Below are positions 17,410-28,969 of a stretch of DNA of 64,000 nucleotides, piece after piece (positions within the stretch are counted from its first letter, which is position 1; each line of letters begins with the position of its first letter). The notes below the pieces were generated by a model. It worked only from the letters and a program-made list of their open reading frames with translations. It searched no databases and was not told the origin of the DNA. A program made the translations under genes and the position numbers. The stretch is from the NCBI GenBank assembly GCA_025766275.1, contig JAFKAC010000008.1, positions 1,426,001-1,490,000 on the forward strand. The letters run 5' to 3'. This DNA is from Lactarius indigo (Eukaryota > Basidiomycota > Agaricomycetes > Russulales > Russulaceae).

Positions 17410-18974
17410 ATGAACACTCAGCAACTGCTCACAGAAGAAGAAAAGAAGCACATCCCTGTATATTTCTTTGACCCCTACTTCTCCCTCACCAACAACCTCT
17501 ACTACGCCAAGTAGAAAGAGGAGGATATCACCAGCCCTACAGGACAACACCCGTGGACAATCATCGCCACCCAACACCAAATTAAATTCGAAGATCTAAA
17601 GGAAGCATTTCCTGGTATCAATAAAGTCGATAACCTAAGTTACAACTCCCTCCACACCACTTTTAAAGGAAAGAACATCTGTTGGAATTTTGTAAGCGAA
17701 CAGTGGATCTACCTGAACAACAAACCAGTCCATTTCAACACACCCGACGAATCTGATAATTCAAGAAGTGACACAGAAGAAGTCTTGCAAATCCAGACAC
17801 CACTGCCCAAAAACTTTCAGGCCTACTCTCCCAAGTAACCTCCCGACCCTTGACACCCCAGATTTCCCCTAGCACCTCTGGTCCAAGCCATTTCCCCACA
17901 GTAGTTCCCCCACAACAACTCCCATCACCACCCCTAACTGTTTGAGCATCTTCCTCAGCACCCCCCTTATCTGTCCCACCTGTAAGCACTGCAATGGCAG
18001 CACCTGCACCTGCAAAAATCTTAGGGGCAGCGCCTGAGCCCTTCAATGGGAAGCCCAACAACGCTGAGGCATTTTGGAACAACCTGGCCAACTATTTCCA
18101 CCTGAACCAGGATATTTTTAACACCGACGATAAAAAGATATCCACAGCCCTCACCTACTTCAAGGTGGGAACCTCTGCCGGTGAATGGGCTCAAGACAGG
18201 CAAAAGAAAGCCTTGAACCCAACTGGTGGTGCAGCAATTACCTTCGGCACATGGGCACAGTTCAAAACTGACTTTGATGCACACTTCATCCCTGGTCACA
18301 CCGCCATGGAGTCTACCAACAAAATGTATTCCCTAAAGATGGGCACCCAACCTTTCAATGAATGGTTCCAAGAATGGTCAACCCACACTAAACAAAGTGG
18401 TGCAAACAAGCAAACCCAGATGTATGCTTTCTGACAGGCTATTCCACCGGCTCTGAATATGAAGCTACTTGGCATATCCCCTATCCCCACCACCTTCGAC
18501 ACCCTTGTTGAGAAAGCAAGAGAATTCAACCACACATATCAAATTTATGTGGGCCACGCCATTAACCAGTTTAACAAGACCCATAAGCCCACTTCAGGAC
18601 AAGCAGTCCTAGCCAAGGACGACAGCGTAAATGTCAACACTTCCTCATCACATACCACTAAGCCAAGAGCCAAGCTGACCAAGGACAAGCGAGAGTATTG
18701 CTTCAAGAATAAACTCTGTCTGTACTGTGGCAAGCCAGGCCACATACTCAAAGAATGTCACACCAAGACAGCAGCCATGAAGGCCAAAGGAGGCCAATCC
18801 AGTAACAATGCTAGGGCACGTGGCGCCTTTGTTGACAAACCTAGTCAGGAGGAAGCACCTGCTGACCACCCAGCGAACATGGGAGTGGTATATCGAGAGA
18901 TACTCCCTTTTGACCCAAACACACGTCCGCGTTCAGTGCCTATTAATGAGGATTTTCAGGCTCTTCCATTGTAG
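17410..18974 (+). pseudogene. gag: B2 gag
   Basis: This starts at ATG 17410. A TAG near 17513 (TGG to TAG), a 1-nt deletion near 17786 and a TGA at 18432 (CGA in B1) break the frame. The capsid region (17994-18434), the C-terminal part and the CCHC knuckle (CLYCGKPGHILKEC, about 18717-18758) are well preserved. At the position of the B1 stop codon 8518 this copy has CGA, which shows that the N-terminal and capsid parts belong to one gag frame. Confidence 0.8.
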
Positions 18975-21900
18975 CACTGTCAATTGGAAGTATTTGTGCC
19001 AGTGGCATTGTACACGGCCTTTCCCTACTAGAGACGCTCAGAGCTGAGCATGTGCCTATAGAAACAATTCGGAATAGGGGAGCTCCTTCGATTGTTCTCA
19101 GAGTGACACTAGTAGGAAAGAAGTCTGGCAAAGAAATCAGTGCCCGTGCCCTGTTGGACAGTGGCATGGAGGGCATCATTGTGGATGATGGGTTTGCGTG
19201 AGCAAACAACCTAACAATGAGGACACTAATTAAACCCTTACCAGTTAGAAATGTGGATGGGTCTCCCAACAAAATGGGATCTGTTGGGTTTACTACAATC
19301 CAAAGGCTATGGATCAGGACTTCTGACAACAACTACCACAACGAAACAGTGGAACTTTATGCAACTACTCTAGGGGAGCACGACATAATCCTAGGAATGG
19401 ATTGGCTCCAAGCACATAACCCAGAAATTAATTGGCATCAGCCAGAAATAGCCTTTACACGATGGCCAAAAACCTGCACCCTGTCCTCTTCAGCTGTTAT
19501 TATCTCTTCAAAGACCCCACAGACACAATACATGACCATTAATATCCTCAAACTCGAGTCAAGCCATGAAACTTGTCTTCCCACACATGAAGAGGTAGAA
19601 CCTTTGGAACCCACCTTCACCCAAGACGCCTGCGAACCCTGGCTATGGATCCACAGTTTTAGCAAGTATGACCACCTTGCAATTCAAGCAAAAGTAACTA
19701 CAAGCACCAAGATAGCAGCACGCACTGCACCCAAGCCTTCCACCGACCACATCCCAAGTCATTTCCAACATTATACTAAAGTATTCAGTGAAACTGCATC
19801 CCACCGATTACCCCAACATCAGCCCTGGGATCACACAATTGATCTCAAACCAGGAGCCACTATGAAGAATTGTGGCATTTATCAACTCACACCCAAAGAA
19901 TCTGATGCCCTCAAAGAGTATATTTCTGAATATCTGCAAAAAGGGTACATTTGCCCATCCAAGTCGCCCATGGCCTCCCCATTCTTTTTTGTGGATAAGA
20001 AAGACAGTAAACTCCGACCGGTACAAGACTATCGAGCTCTGAATAATATTACTATCAAAAATGCAGCACCCCTTCCCCTCATCCCTGAACTTATCAACAA
20101 ACTTCATGGTGCACGTTACTTCACCAAACTAGACATTCGTTGGGGATATAACAACATCCACATTTGTGAAGGCAACGAATACAAGGCAGCCTTCAAAACA
20201 TCCTTAGGACTTTTCAAACCCACAGTAATGACCTTCAGCCTCTGTAACACCCCTGCCACCTTCCAAATGTTCATGAACCAAATCTTTGAATCCTTGATTG
20301 ACGGTGGACACATAGTGGTCTACCTTGATGACATCTTGATCTTCACAGAAGATATCTCCCCCCTTACAGTGTTGACGCACAAAGTACTTCAACGACTGGA
20401 ATGCCACGACCTCTACCTGAAACCTGAAAAGTGTACCTTTGCACAAACCTCAGTCGAATACCTTGGAATTGTCATTTCCGATGGCCAAGTTTCTATGGAC
20501 CCTGCAAAGGTTGCAGGTATTACTCAATGGCCCACCCCACACACTGTTAAACAAGTACAAGCCTTCCTAGGCTTTTGCAACTTCTACCGTTGTTTTATCA
20601 AAGACTATTCCACCATTGCCTGCCCCTTGTTTGACCTGACCAAGAAAGATGTTCCCTTTTCTTGGGGTACTGCAGCGGAAAGTGCTTTCCGCACCCTGAC
20701 CAAATGCTTCACCAAAGCCCCTGTTCTTGCCCTCCCTGACCACTCTAGACCTTTCTGCCTCATTACCGATGCAAGCAATTTTGCTACCGGCACTATTCTT
20801 GAACAACCTGATGCCCTGCAACTTTGGCACCCTGTCGCCTTCCTGTTAAAATCTCTCCTTCCTGCCGAACGACACTACGAAATCTGCGACAAAGAACTCC
20901 TTGCCATTATCCACACCCTCCACACTTTCTGTCACTATCTGGAGGGCCGAGACAATGTTACTGAAATCTGGTCTGACCATGGCAACCTTGTCTACTTTAC
21001 CACAAAACAAAAGCTCTCCCATTGTCAGGCCCAATGGGCCTTATTCCTCTCTCGTTTCCAGTTCATCATCATCCACAAGCCTGGGACACAGAATAAGTCT
21101 GATGCCCTGTCTTGGTGTCCAGATTATAAAAAGGGGATAGCAGATGAAGATGAAAAGTGAGTACTCCTGGACACAAAATATTTTTCCATCAACACAGTAC
21201 AACAAACTGCAGTAACCATTCAAGGAGACACCACCCTTTGACAATGCATCCAAGATATACAAACATACGACAAGGAAGTCAGTATGGCCCTAGAATCCCT
21301 TCTAAAAAATGGCCCTTGATCCCTAGCTAAGGGCTTGGAAGAGTGGAATTTAGAAGATGGCATTATTCTGTTCAAAGGACAAGTCTACGTTCCCAAAGAT
21401 GACAATCTACGGAGAGATATTGTCAAGACATACCACGACCACATTGCCACAGGATACCCAGGTCAATGGAAGACCTACAAGTTAATATCCCAAGACTTCT
21501 GGTGGCCAGGAATATCAACATTCGTTAAGACATATGTTGATGCATGCGCCACATGTCAAACCACTAAAATCAAACCACGTACCCAAGTACCCCTGCAACC
21601 AAATGTAATACCCAAAGAAATATGGGGAACCATCACAATGGATTTCATCACTGACCTTCCCCTATCCCACAACTACGATTCACTGTTTGTAGTAGTTGAC
21701 TGACTCAGCAAAGCCATAGTTATTTCCCCTTGCAACAAAACCATCACTGCAGACAAAACAGCCCAACTCTACCTTGAAAATGTCTGGAGATGTACTGGCT
21801 TACCTTGACAAGTCATATCCGACAGAGGCCCTCAGTTTGCATCAAAAGTCATGCAAGAAATCTGGAACAAACTCAGAGTCAAATCCACATTATCTACAGC

Positions 21901-22720
21901 TTTCCACCCACAAACCAATGGAGAAACTGAGTGTGTTAACCAAGAACTTGAACAATATCTTCATGTCTTCTGCAACTTCCAACAAGACAATTGGGTGGAC
22001 CTAATTCCATTCATGGAATTTGCACACAATGCCCAACAACATAGCGCAACCCACAAATCACCCTTCAAGGTTTGGTATGGATCCAAACCAGAGTTCATTC
22101 CCCCTACCCACTTCACCACCAAAATACCCACAGCTGAAGAAAGACTAAACGCACTAAACCAAATCTGCTCGGAAGTTACTGCAGCCCTCAAAGTAGCAGC
22201 AGAAGTGATGAAAAGGTCAAAAACACCTACCCCCTCCCACGAATTCAAGATAGGTGATCTAGTCTGGCTGGAAGGGACCAACATCCATACTACCCACCCC
22301 AAAGCTAAACTTGCCCCACAACGCCATGGCCCTTCTAAAGTCCTTTCCACCTGGGGAGTTAATTGTAAACTCCAACTCCCAAAGATGTGGCGAATTCACC
22401 CAGTCATCCACAACTCCTTGATCTCTCCATACAAAGAAAACACTACACATGGCCCAAACTTCGCCAGACCACCCCCTGAAATCGTCCAAGGGGAAGATGA
22501 ACATTATGAAGTCGAAAGGGTCCTGCAATCCAAGGTGTCGCCTAACAAGAAAGGCATACTCTACTTGATCAAGTGGAAGGGGTACCCCAACTCTGAAAAC
22601 TCCTGGCTCCCCACCTCCCAAATGACCCATGCGCAAGACCTTGTTAGCCAATTTCACAAGGCCAACCCCAATGCCCCTAAGCCAAAGACAACCAGTGCTA
22701 GTGGAATAGCACGACGTTAA
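18960..22720 (+). pseudogene. pol: B2 pol
   Basis: The -1 frame relative to gag. Protease is altered (LLDSGMEG). RT YLDD is kept (about 20320), and RNase H, the integrase zinc domain (HIATGYPGQW to CATC), the integrase core and the chromodomain (HYEVERVLQSK ... LIKWKGYPNSENSWLP) are all recognisable. Stops occur near 19199, 21158, 21238, 21318, 21702 and 21806. Most are TGA where B1 has CGA, while the one at 21702 is also TGA in B1. The TAA end at 22718 is followed by the polypurine tract and the 3' LTR. Confidence 0.88.
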
Positions 22721-22731
22721 AAAGGGGATAC

Positions 22732-23161
22732 TGTCACGAACCTATAAACCTGGTCGTGACTCAAGGCGCTTAGGACTGGTCTGGATCGGGCCAGGCTTAT
22801 GTCATCAACTTCCTAAAGGGGAAATCCGAAATTGTACTTTGAATTTCACTCTCTGACGATCACGTGATGTATCATGTGATTACCCTGTCTTTCCAAGTCA
22901 CATGTGTATGCGCACGTGTACCAATCAACAGTTGATCGTTTATTGATCAACAAAGATAATCAACCAAGTCACAAGGAACATGTGTATCAATCACAGGTTC
23001 CACAGCTGCTGTGGAATCAAGCCACTATGGCACAATATGGCATCATTGACTGCAGTGCAGTCATACCATGCTTATTCTTTATTCTGATTGGACAGTATTA
23101 ATGGTTATCTCTGGAATGTTCCAATCCACAGTATTGCGCAGCACTCGTAGACAGGCCCTAT
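22732..23161 (+). repeat. truncated 3' LTR of B2
   Basis: The first 430 bp of LTR B (TGTCACGAACC to ACAGGCCCTAT), ending abruptly at a copia LTR. The rest of the LTR, including TATA and the end, does not reappear to the right of the copia element. Confidence 0.88.
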
Positions 23162-23417
23162 TGTTATTTGTGGCTAAAGCATCGCTGTTTTCACCTATTC
23201 TCTGACTGTACATTGCCCTAAGTGGAGTTACCTTATGTAGATATGCTTAGTCAGGTTCATATATCCTGCAGAGGACAGAAAATATGCCTTTAGTCTTATA
23301 TCCTCCTCTGCAGGTGAGTAACTAGTTTTACCTTGATCAATATAGTCTTATATCCCCCTCTGCAGTCCCCTTGTGTCCTCTGTCACTCAAGGGCCCTCTA
23401 TAGGTCGCATTCTAACA
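23162..23417 (+). repeat. LTR D, 5' LTR of copia element
   Basis: A 256-bp LTR from TGTTATTTGTGG to GCATTCTAACA. It contains two direct copies of a 23-bp segment ending in CTCTGCAG. The first is followed by GTGAGT and the second by TCCCC, so a 52-nt GT-AG segment lies between them. Confidence 0.9.
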
Positions 23418-23431
23418 GGTTATGGGCCCTG
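23418..23431 (+). promoter_or_regulatory. primer binding site, initiator tRNA half-molecule type
   Basis: GGTTATGGGCCCTG directly follows the LTR. It is complementary, with one mismatch, to the CAGGGCTCATAACC anticodon arm of eukaryotic initiator tRNA-Met. Drosophila copia and yeast Ty5 use the same half-tRNA priming. This differs from the self-complementary sites of the gypsy families here. Confidence 0.7.
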
Positions 23432-23594
23432 CCCTGCGACTTAACTGATCCTTGCTGTCATTCCTGCTGCTCTCTTCGCTCTCAGCTCTCCACACTCATT
23501 CCAATCACTCCAATCAACTCCATTCATTTCCCACTCTTCCATTCATCCAAATCTCTCCATTCCTTTCCATTCCATCACCCACATCGCCCTCAAC

Positions 23595-24660
23595 ATGTCC
23601 ACATCCAGAGATACCTCTATCTCGTCCATTTCTCCTCTCACAACCGAAAACTATTGCCTCTAGGTTGATGATATCAAGTCCTGGCTACAGCTCAATGGTC
23701 TTTGGCGATTGGTTTCTGGCTCAGAGAGGAAACCAGCTGGAAAACCTGAAGTCCTGGACTCTAAGGGCAATGTCCTCACTCCTGCTATGCCTCCAGACGA
23801 GGATAAGCTGGAGAGATGGGAGGTTAAGGCTGAAAGGGCTGCTGGAGCACTCAAGACTGCTATGTCTCATGAACTCAGGGTGCATATTAGGGACTGTGAA
23901 GACGACCCCATTGCTATCTGGGACACCCTCAAGGCCTCCTTTGTCCAACAGCGAACTGCCCCTCGCTTCAATGCCTATCACACACTCCTATCCACCCAGA
24001 AACATGACTCAGAGTCCCTGGAATCACTCATTAACAAGGTGGATGAGCAGATTAGGGTCATAAAGTCGCTCTCACCCTCCTCCTTCACCCTGGACAACCT
24101 CTATGATGAGCTGGCTGTCATGGCTATCATTAGGGCACTCCCACAATCATTTGATGAAGTTGTGCGCACAATTTCGGTCCTGGACAAGTTTGACAAGCAA
24201 TCTGTGATCCAATCGCTCAGGAACATGGATCAGACCCGTTCCAACCTATCTGGTGTTGAAGTGGGGATATGCCGTTAATCCCTTCGACATGGTTAGGGTT
24301 TATGACATCATTTCGGCGTGATGTCTACAATAACCTGACTCGTAATACCTAAGGCCGTGTAGCTCAGTTGGAAGAGCACGGAGATCAAATCCGGGGTCTT
24401 GGGTTCGATCCCCAACCTGGCCATGTACTTTTCCCCTATCTGAGGTCCCTTTCGATCGTTGTCTGGGGTGCTGCATCCCTGGGACTTCATCATCTGGGAC
24501 TTCATCAGCGTTCTCAGCATCATCTACAGCGTCTAAATCACGTCCTAAGGCTCCCTCAACTCCACATTCCACTCCTCCCACTCCCTCCACTCAATCCAGC
24601 TCCTCCAGTCACCCCAAATGCGACTTCTGCTCTCGCTTGGGCCATATTGAGGCCAAATGC
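23595..24660 (+). pseudogene. gag: copia gag, interrupted by a tRNA-like insertion
   Basis: ATG at 23595 (MSTSRDTSISSISPL) is followed by a TAG about 22 codons later and then a long open gag frame to about 24255 (DDIKSWLQLNGLWRLVSG ... LDKFDKQSVIQSLRNMDQTRSNLSG). This is typical of copia gag. About 225 bp of unrelated sequence with a tRNA-like core then intervenes. Gag resumes with a Ser/Pro-rich stretch and the CCHC knuckle CDFCSRLGHIEAKC (about 24615-24660). Confidence 0.8.
24353..24423 (+). repeat. tRNA-like sequence inside copia gag (SINE head or pseudo-tRNA)
   Basis: 71 bp with tRNA features. The acceptor arms are GGCCGTG and CCTGGCC (one mismatch, one G-T), the D arm is GCTC/GAGC, and the T arm is TTGGG-TTCGATC-CCCAA with five perfect pairs. 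The anticodon region is poor: the best stem is four pairs (CGGA/TCCG), and the loop lacks T at position 33. It is therefore probably not a working tRNA gene but the promoter head of a SINE-like insertion (about 24256-24480). A perfect inverted repeat, GACATCA ... TGATGTC, lies upstream at about 24303-24324. Confidence 0.55.
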
Positions 24661-25395
24661 TTCCTCAAGGACCGCCTCATGCGTCAGATCAACCCCCCTT
24701 CGTCTTCCACAGCCTCACCTGCCACCATCTCGTCTCAGTCACCTCCAGAAGCTCCACAGTCCGCTTCAGCTGCATCAGCAAGTGCCCTATTTTCTGCTCT
24801 GCAGAACGACTCTCACACTTCCTGGTATGCAGATACTGGTGCCTCAGCTCATATGACATTCAATCGTCATTGGATGTGCAATTTGAAGCTGCATAGAGTC
24901 AAAATTAGGCTGGCTGATGGGTCTGTGGTCTATTCTGAAGGGGTGGGGTCGGTCCGCTTCAATCCTGTGGTGAATGGCGAGGAAATGGCACCTCTAGAGC
25001 TCACTAATGTCCTATATGTCCCTGCACTCTGCAGTAATCTATTATCTGTGTTATATCTCACTCTCCATCGCCGTTTCATCGTCTCCATTGAGAAGGACAC
25101 CCTACACTTCATTAGGGACAACAGGATTGCCTTTCAAGCGAAGACTGGACCTTCAAATGCTGCATATCTTGTGGGGGACACCATTCCAGTGGAGGAGTTC
25201 GCCTCATTATCATCTGCTACCACCTTCCCATTGGACTGGGACCTCTGGCATCGTCACCTCTGCCACCATCACTTGGCAGGCATCAAGAAGCTGCTCTCAG
25301 GCAACCTGGTGACCGGTTTCAAGCTTGATTCACAAGCAGATCCTGATCCAGTATGTGAAGCTTGCAAAGCTGGCAAGATGCATGCAGATCCCTTT
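24661..25395 (+). pseudogene. pol: copia protease and integrase N-terminus
   Basis: Open to the insertion point of LTR G. The protease motif is DTGASAHMT (about 24832-24858), with the downstream block LTNVLYVPALCSNLLSV. The integrase zinc-binding start WHRHLCHHHLAGIKKL to CEACKAGKMHADPF runs to 25395. It continues at 26213 after the solo LTR. Confidence 0.85.
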
Positions 25396-26207
25396 TGTTA
25401 CGGTTGTATGTCCGTAGTGTCCGACTTGGACGGTCCTGCGGGTGCACAATGCCCCAAGTTGTCAGCCAACTCTTCGGGGGAGGCAAATACAGCCAAGGCG
25501 TCCCCTAGTCGACAAGGGTACTGGCAGCCTTCTATCAGATTGAAGTACTGAGAGGCAAAGAATGGCAGATAAGAGAGGGAAGGGGGAATGAGCAAACAGC
25601 CCAAGGGGATGGCAAACAGCCCAGCTCAAAAGACAGAGGGAAAGATGGCGAGCAGCCGATACAATTCACCAAAATCTCAAGCTAAGGAGTCGGGGATACA
25701 AGCTACCCTACTTATACCCTAGCTATGACAAGGTTCAAACTCAGAAACCCTAATACAACGATCCTAGGGTGAGTAATCGTGCAGTAAGAGTGTCATCGGG
25801 AATGTGTAATCATCAGTCAGCATACAGTCAGTCAACCAATCAGAATGAGGTATCAGTCATCCTTATCGTAATAGTGTAATCGTCTATGAGTCATCCACAG
25901 CCAGTATCAGTCATCAGGTACCAAACATCAGTCAGCCAGGCACAAGCTCATCTGGACTCTTCCGGTGCATTCTAGCCAGGTCACATGCCGGGGTCACGTG
26001 ACAGGCGATGTGGATATTGCTTATCCGGGTCGGTGGAACCTACAATTCTGCGCATCATTGCAGAAGGTCCAATGAAATCGCGGGCCGGGGCACTTATCTC
26101 TTGGTTTATGGCTTATCTCAGCCTTTTCTTCGTCTTCTTCCTCCTTTCCGCATGATTGCGTCCGTCGTATCGCCGTTTGCCGAGGTCGAGAGGGTGAAAC
26201 CATGACA
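25396..26207 (-). repeat. solo LTR G in copia integrase
   Basis: 812 bp with TGTTACGG ... CATGACA ends and a perfect duplication CCTTT (25391-25395 and 26208-26212). The minus orientation is chosen because a TATAAGTAG box reads on that strand near 25710. It is the only copy of this family in the window, and no internal region is present. Confidence 0.8.
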
Positions 26208-26797
26208 CCTTTCCAACTTCGACCTCCAGAGCCTCAAAACCTCTTCAATTGGTCCATAGCGACATCCATGGCCCTGTGAAGGTGTCTACACATCAAGGGT
26301 ACCGCTATTGGGTCACATTCATCGACGACTTCTCTTGCTTCAAGGCTGTTTACCTCTTGAAGTGAAAGTCTGAGACATTTGCTGCCTTGACATTTGCTGC
26401 CTTGAAACAGTTCAAGTCTTGGGCTGAGAATGTCACTGGAGCGAATCTGGGCACTCTGAGGGATGATAAAGGTGGGGAGTACATGTCTGGCAAGTTTGAA
26501 GTGTTCTGCATTGAGCATGGCATCCAGAGGCAGCACACTGCCAGGAATTGGCCTCAGCAGAATGGAGTGGCTGAGAGGGCCAACAGGACGATAGAGGAAG
26601 GTGTCATTTCGATGCTGCATGAGTCTGGGATGCCCACAGCCTTCTGGGGCGAAGCTCTGGACGCTTTCATTCACACTAGCAACAAACTGGTCACTTCAGC
26701 GGTCCCAGGCAGCACACCTCATGAGGCATTCATTGGGAGCAAGCCAGATCTGTCTAGGCTTCGTGTCTGGGGCTGTACTGGTTATGTACTGATCTAG
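26208..26797 (+). pseudogene. pol: copia integrase core
   Basis: The rve core is visible: first Asp in VHSDIHGPV (about 26260), second in LRDDKGGEYM (about 26460), and Glu in QNGVAERANRT (about 26565). A TGA near 26364 (LLK-stop-KSE) and a 16-bp tandem duplication (ACATTTGCTGCCTTG, about 26376-26407) damage the frame, as does TAG at 26795. Confidence 0.82.
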
Positions 26798-28213
26798 AGA
26801 GATAAGCGACCACTTGGGAGCCTTGGATCACACATGGAGAAGTGTGTATTCATTGGATATCCTCAGGGATACAAGGGATGGAAGTTCTACAATCCCTTGA
26901 CCAAGAAGGTGCTCATCTCAGAGAGGGCTGACTTTGATGAACACTTTTTCATGCTCCAGACTCACTCTGTACCCCACCTGCCTCCCCCTCATCTTGATTC
27001 CCTTCTTGACACACCTCCTGCTTCCATTTCACTCCCAGACTTGTCAGATGATGTCCTGGATGCTCCATTTGAGTCACAGATGCCAGTTCATGGGGGAGAT
27101 GGGTCTACTGACTCTGATCTGCCCTCTGGTCCTCCCATTTGGCCTCCAAGTGTCGCTCCAGCCCCTCTTCACTCACAGACACCTCAGTCCATTTATCATT
27201 CACTTCCTCCTTCATCTCCATCACCTTCAACACCTCCAGCTCATCTCCCTTATCCTCCTCCTCCTCCCTCTCGTCCCCAGCGCTCCAGACATCCTAGAGA
27301 TCAGTGGCTGCCAGAGCAATGGGCTGTTCCAGATCGCTATAAGCAGCCAAGGGAGCCCACACCAGCAATAGTCTCCTCAGACAAGGATGATGACTCTGAT
27401 GATCCCCTTGACATCATCCAGGCTGGTGCAGCCTCCACAGCTGAGCCCACATCCTACAGTCAGTCCCAATGTCGCTCTGATGCAGATCTGTGGCATAAGG
27501 CTTGTGAGGAAGAGATGGAGGCTCACAGACTCAATGGCACTTGGGAGACTGTCAAATTGCCACCTGGGAAGCGTGCAATTGGCTCCAGATGGTTCATGAA
27601 GGTGAAGCACAATGCTGATGGCTCCCTGGACCGGTACAAGGCCAGATTGGTGGCCAAGGGCTATTCTCAGCGTCCTGGCTTTGATTTCAAAGAGACATTT
27701 GCTCCAACAGTTCGCTATTCCACCATTCGCATTGTCCTTGCCTTATCAGCCATTGAGGACCTTGAACTTCGCTCCATTGACATCTCTCATGCTTATCTCA
27801 ATGGCACTCTGGAGGAAGAGATCTACATGCTGCAGCCTGAGGGATTTGAAGTGGGCAGTCCAGATCATGTCTGCAAGCTGAGAAAGTCGCTATATGGCTT
27901 GAAGCAAGCAGGCAGGGTGTGGAACAAGACCCTTCACTCTGTGCTCACTTCTATGGGCTTCAATCGCATCCAATCCGACCATGGGCTGTACATCTACCTC
28001 AGGGATGATGTCAGGATCTTAATGCCTGTGTTTGTTGATGATATCACGCTTGCCTGCAAGGATGGAGCCAAGATTGATTCAATTGTCCATGAGCTCTCTA
28101 CTCACTTCAAACTTCGAGATCTTGGCCCTACCACCCAATTACTTGGCCTAGAAATCCACAGAGATCGTCCCAATCAACCACAAGCTTGTCTACAAGCCCT
28201 CCATGTTGCCTGA
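26798..28213 (+). pseudogene. pol: copia integrase C-terminus and RT
   Basis: CVFIGYPQGYKGWKFYNP is followed by a long Pro-rich linker and then copia RT: GSRWFMKVKHNADGSLDRYK, KARLVAKGYSQ, APTVRYSTIR, SIDISHAYLNG, KSLYGLKQAGRVWNK and the active-site FVDD (about 28030). From 26834 it is a single open frame of about 459 codons. It runs out of frame near 28190 because part of the RT to RNase H connection is missing. Confidence 0.88.
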
Positions 28214-28713
28214 GCCATTCATCACTTACTCAGATGCTGATCATGGTGGAAACCCAGACAATGGCAAGTCAACTGGTGGATATGTGGTCAGGATTGGCTC
28301 TGGAGCGGTCTCTTGGAGCTCCAAGCTGCAGCCCTTGGTTGCCTTGTCCACAACTGAAGCAGAGCACATCTCTGCTGTTGAGGCGGGCAAGGAGATCCTC
28401 TGGATGCGCCAATTCATGGGGGAGCTTGGCTACAAGATCTCTGGTCCCTCACTGCTGAAGATGGACAATCAATCAGCCATTGCAGTGAGCAAGAACCCAG
28501 AGCATCATTCCAAGATGAAGCACCTCTCTCTTCGCCTATTTTGGCTGAGGGATGCTGTTCAAGATGGTGTAATCAGTCCCAGCTTTGTGACAACACAGGA
28601 GATGGCTGCTGACATCTTTACAAAGGCTCTTGACCGATTCAAGGTTGAGAAGTGTGCTAAGATGCTTGGTTTATTCAGTCAGGAACTTAGAGCCCTGCAC
28701 ATTCATGGGGGAG
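28203..28713 (+). pseudogene. pol: copia RNase H
   Basis: The frame has TYSDADHGGNPDNGKSTGGY, WSSKLQPLVALSTTEAE, LKMDNQSAIAVSKNPEHHSK and TKALDRFKVEKC, all typical of copia RNase H. It reads straight into the 3' LTR. Its N-terminal link to RT is lost through a deletion of uncertain size near 28190. The polypurine tract GGGGGAG is at 28707-28713. Confidence 0.85.
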
Positions 28714-28969
28714 TGTTATTTGTGGCTAAAGTGTCGCTGTTTTCACCTATTCTGTGACTGTACATTGCCCTAAGTCGAGTTACCTTATTTAGATATGCTT
28801 AGTCAGGTTCATATATCCTGCAGAGGACGGAAAATATCCCTTTAGTCTTATATCCTCCTCTGCAGGTGAGTAACTAGTTTTACCTTGATCAATATAGTCT
28901 TATATCCTCCTCTGCAGTCCCCTTGTGTCCTCTGTGACTCAAGGGCCCTCTATAGGTCGCATTCTAACA
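28714..28969 (+). repeat. LTR D, 3' LTR of copia element
   Basis: A 256-bp LTR matching 23162-23417. The intron-like segment GTGAGT ... CTGCAG is at 28866-28917 (52 nt). Confidence 0.9.

Larger units (their letters stand above)
3172..23161 (+). mobile_element. Ty3/gypsy element B2 (decayed), split by B1 and a solo LTR
   Basis: The 5' LTR is at 3172-3850 and the 3' LTR starts at 22732 but stops after about 430 bp at 23161, where a copia LTR begins. The interior holds ORF1 (in three pieces), ORF2, ORF3, gag and pol in the same order as B1. It is interrupted by B1 (4258-14107) and by a solo LTR C (14612-15162). Compared with B1 it carries many C to T and G to A changes at former CpG sites, which produce most of its stop codons. 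The bases before its 5' LTR are CAAAC. The matching right-hand duplication is lost with the deleted 3' end. Confidence 0.85.
23162..28969 (+). mobile_element. Ty1/copia element D (degenerate)
   Basis: Two 256-bp LTRs (23162-23417 and 28714-28969) flank gag-pol in copia order: gag with CCHC, protease, integrase, RT, RNase H. A solo LTR G (25396-26207) and a tRNA-like insertion (about 24256-24480) interrupt it, and part of the RT/RNase H connection is deleted near 28190. The flanks do not form a target duplication (ACAGGCCCTAT on the left, TACAGGTC on the right). The left flank belongs to LTR B and the right flank to LTR A. Confidence 0.9.

Noticed and set aside
24353..24423. Functional tRNA gene
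   Set aside because: The anticodon stem is only four pairs in the best fold, T at position 33 is missing and the acceptor has a mismatch. It lies in the middle of a copia gag.
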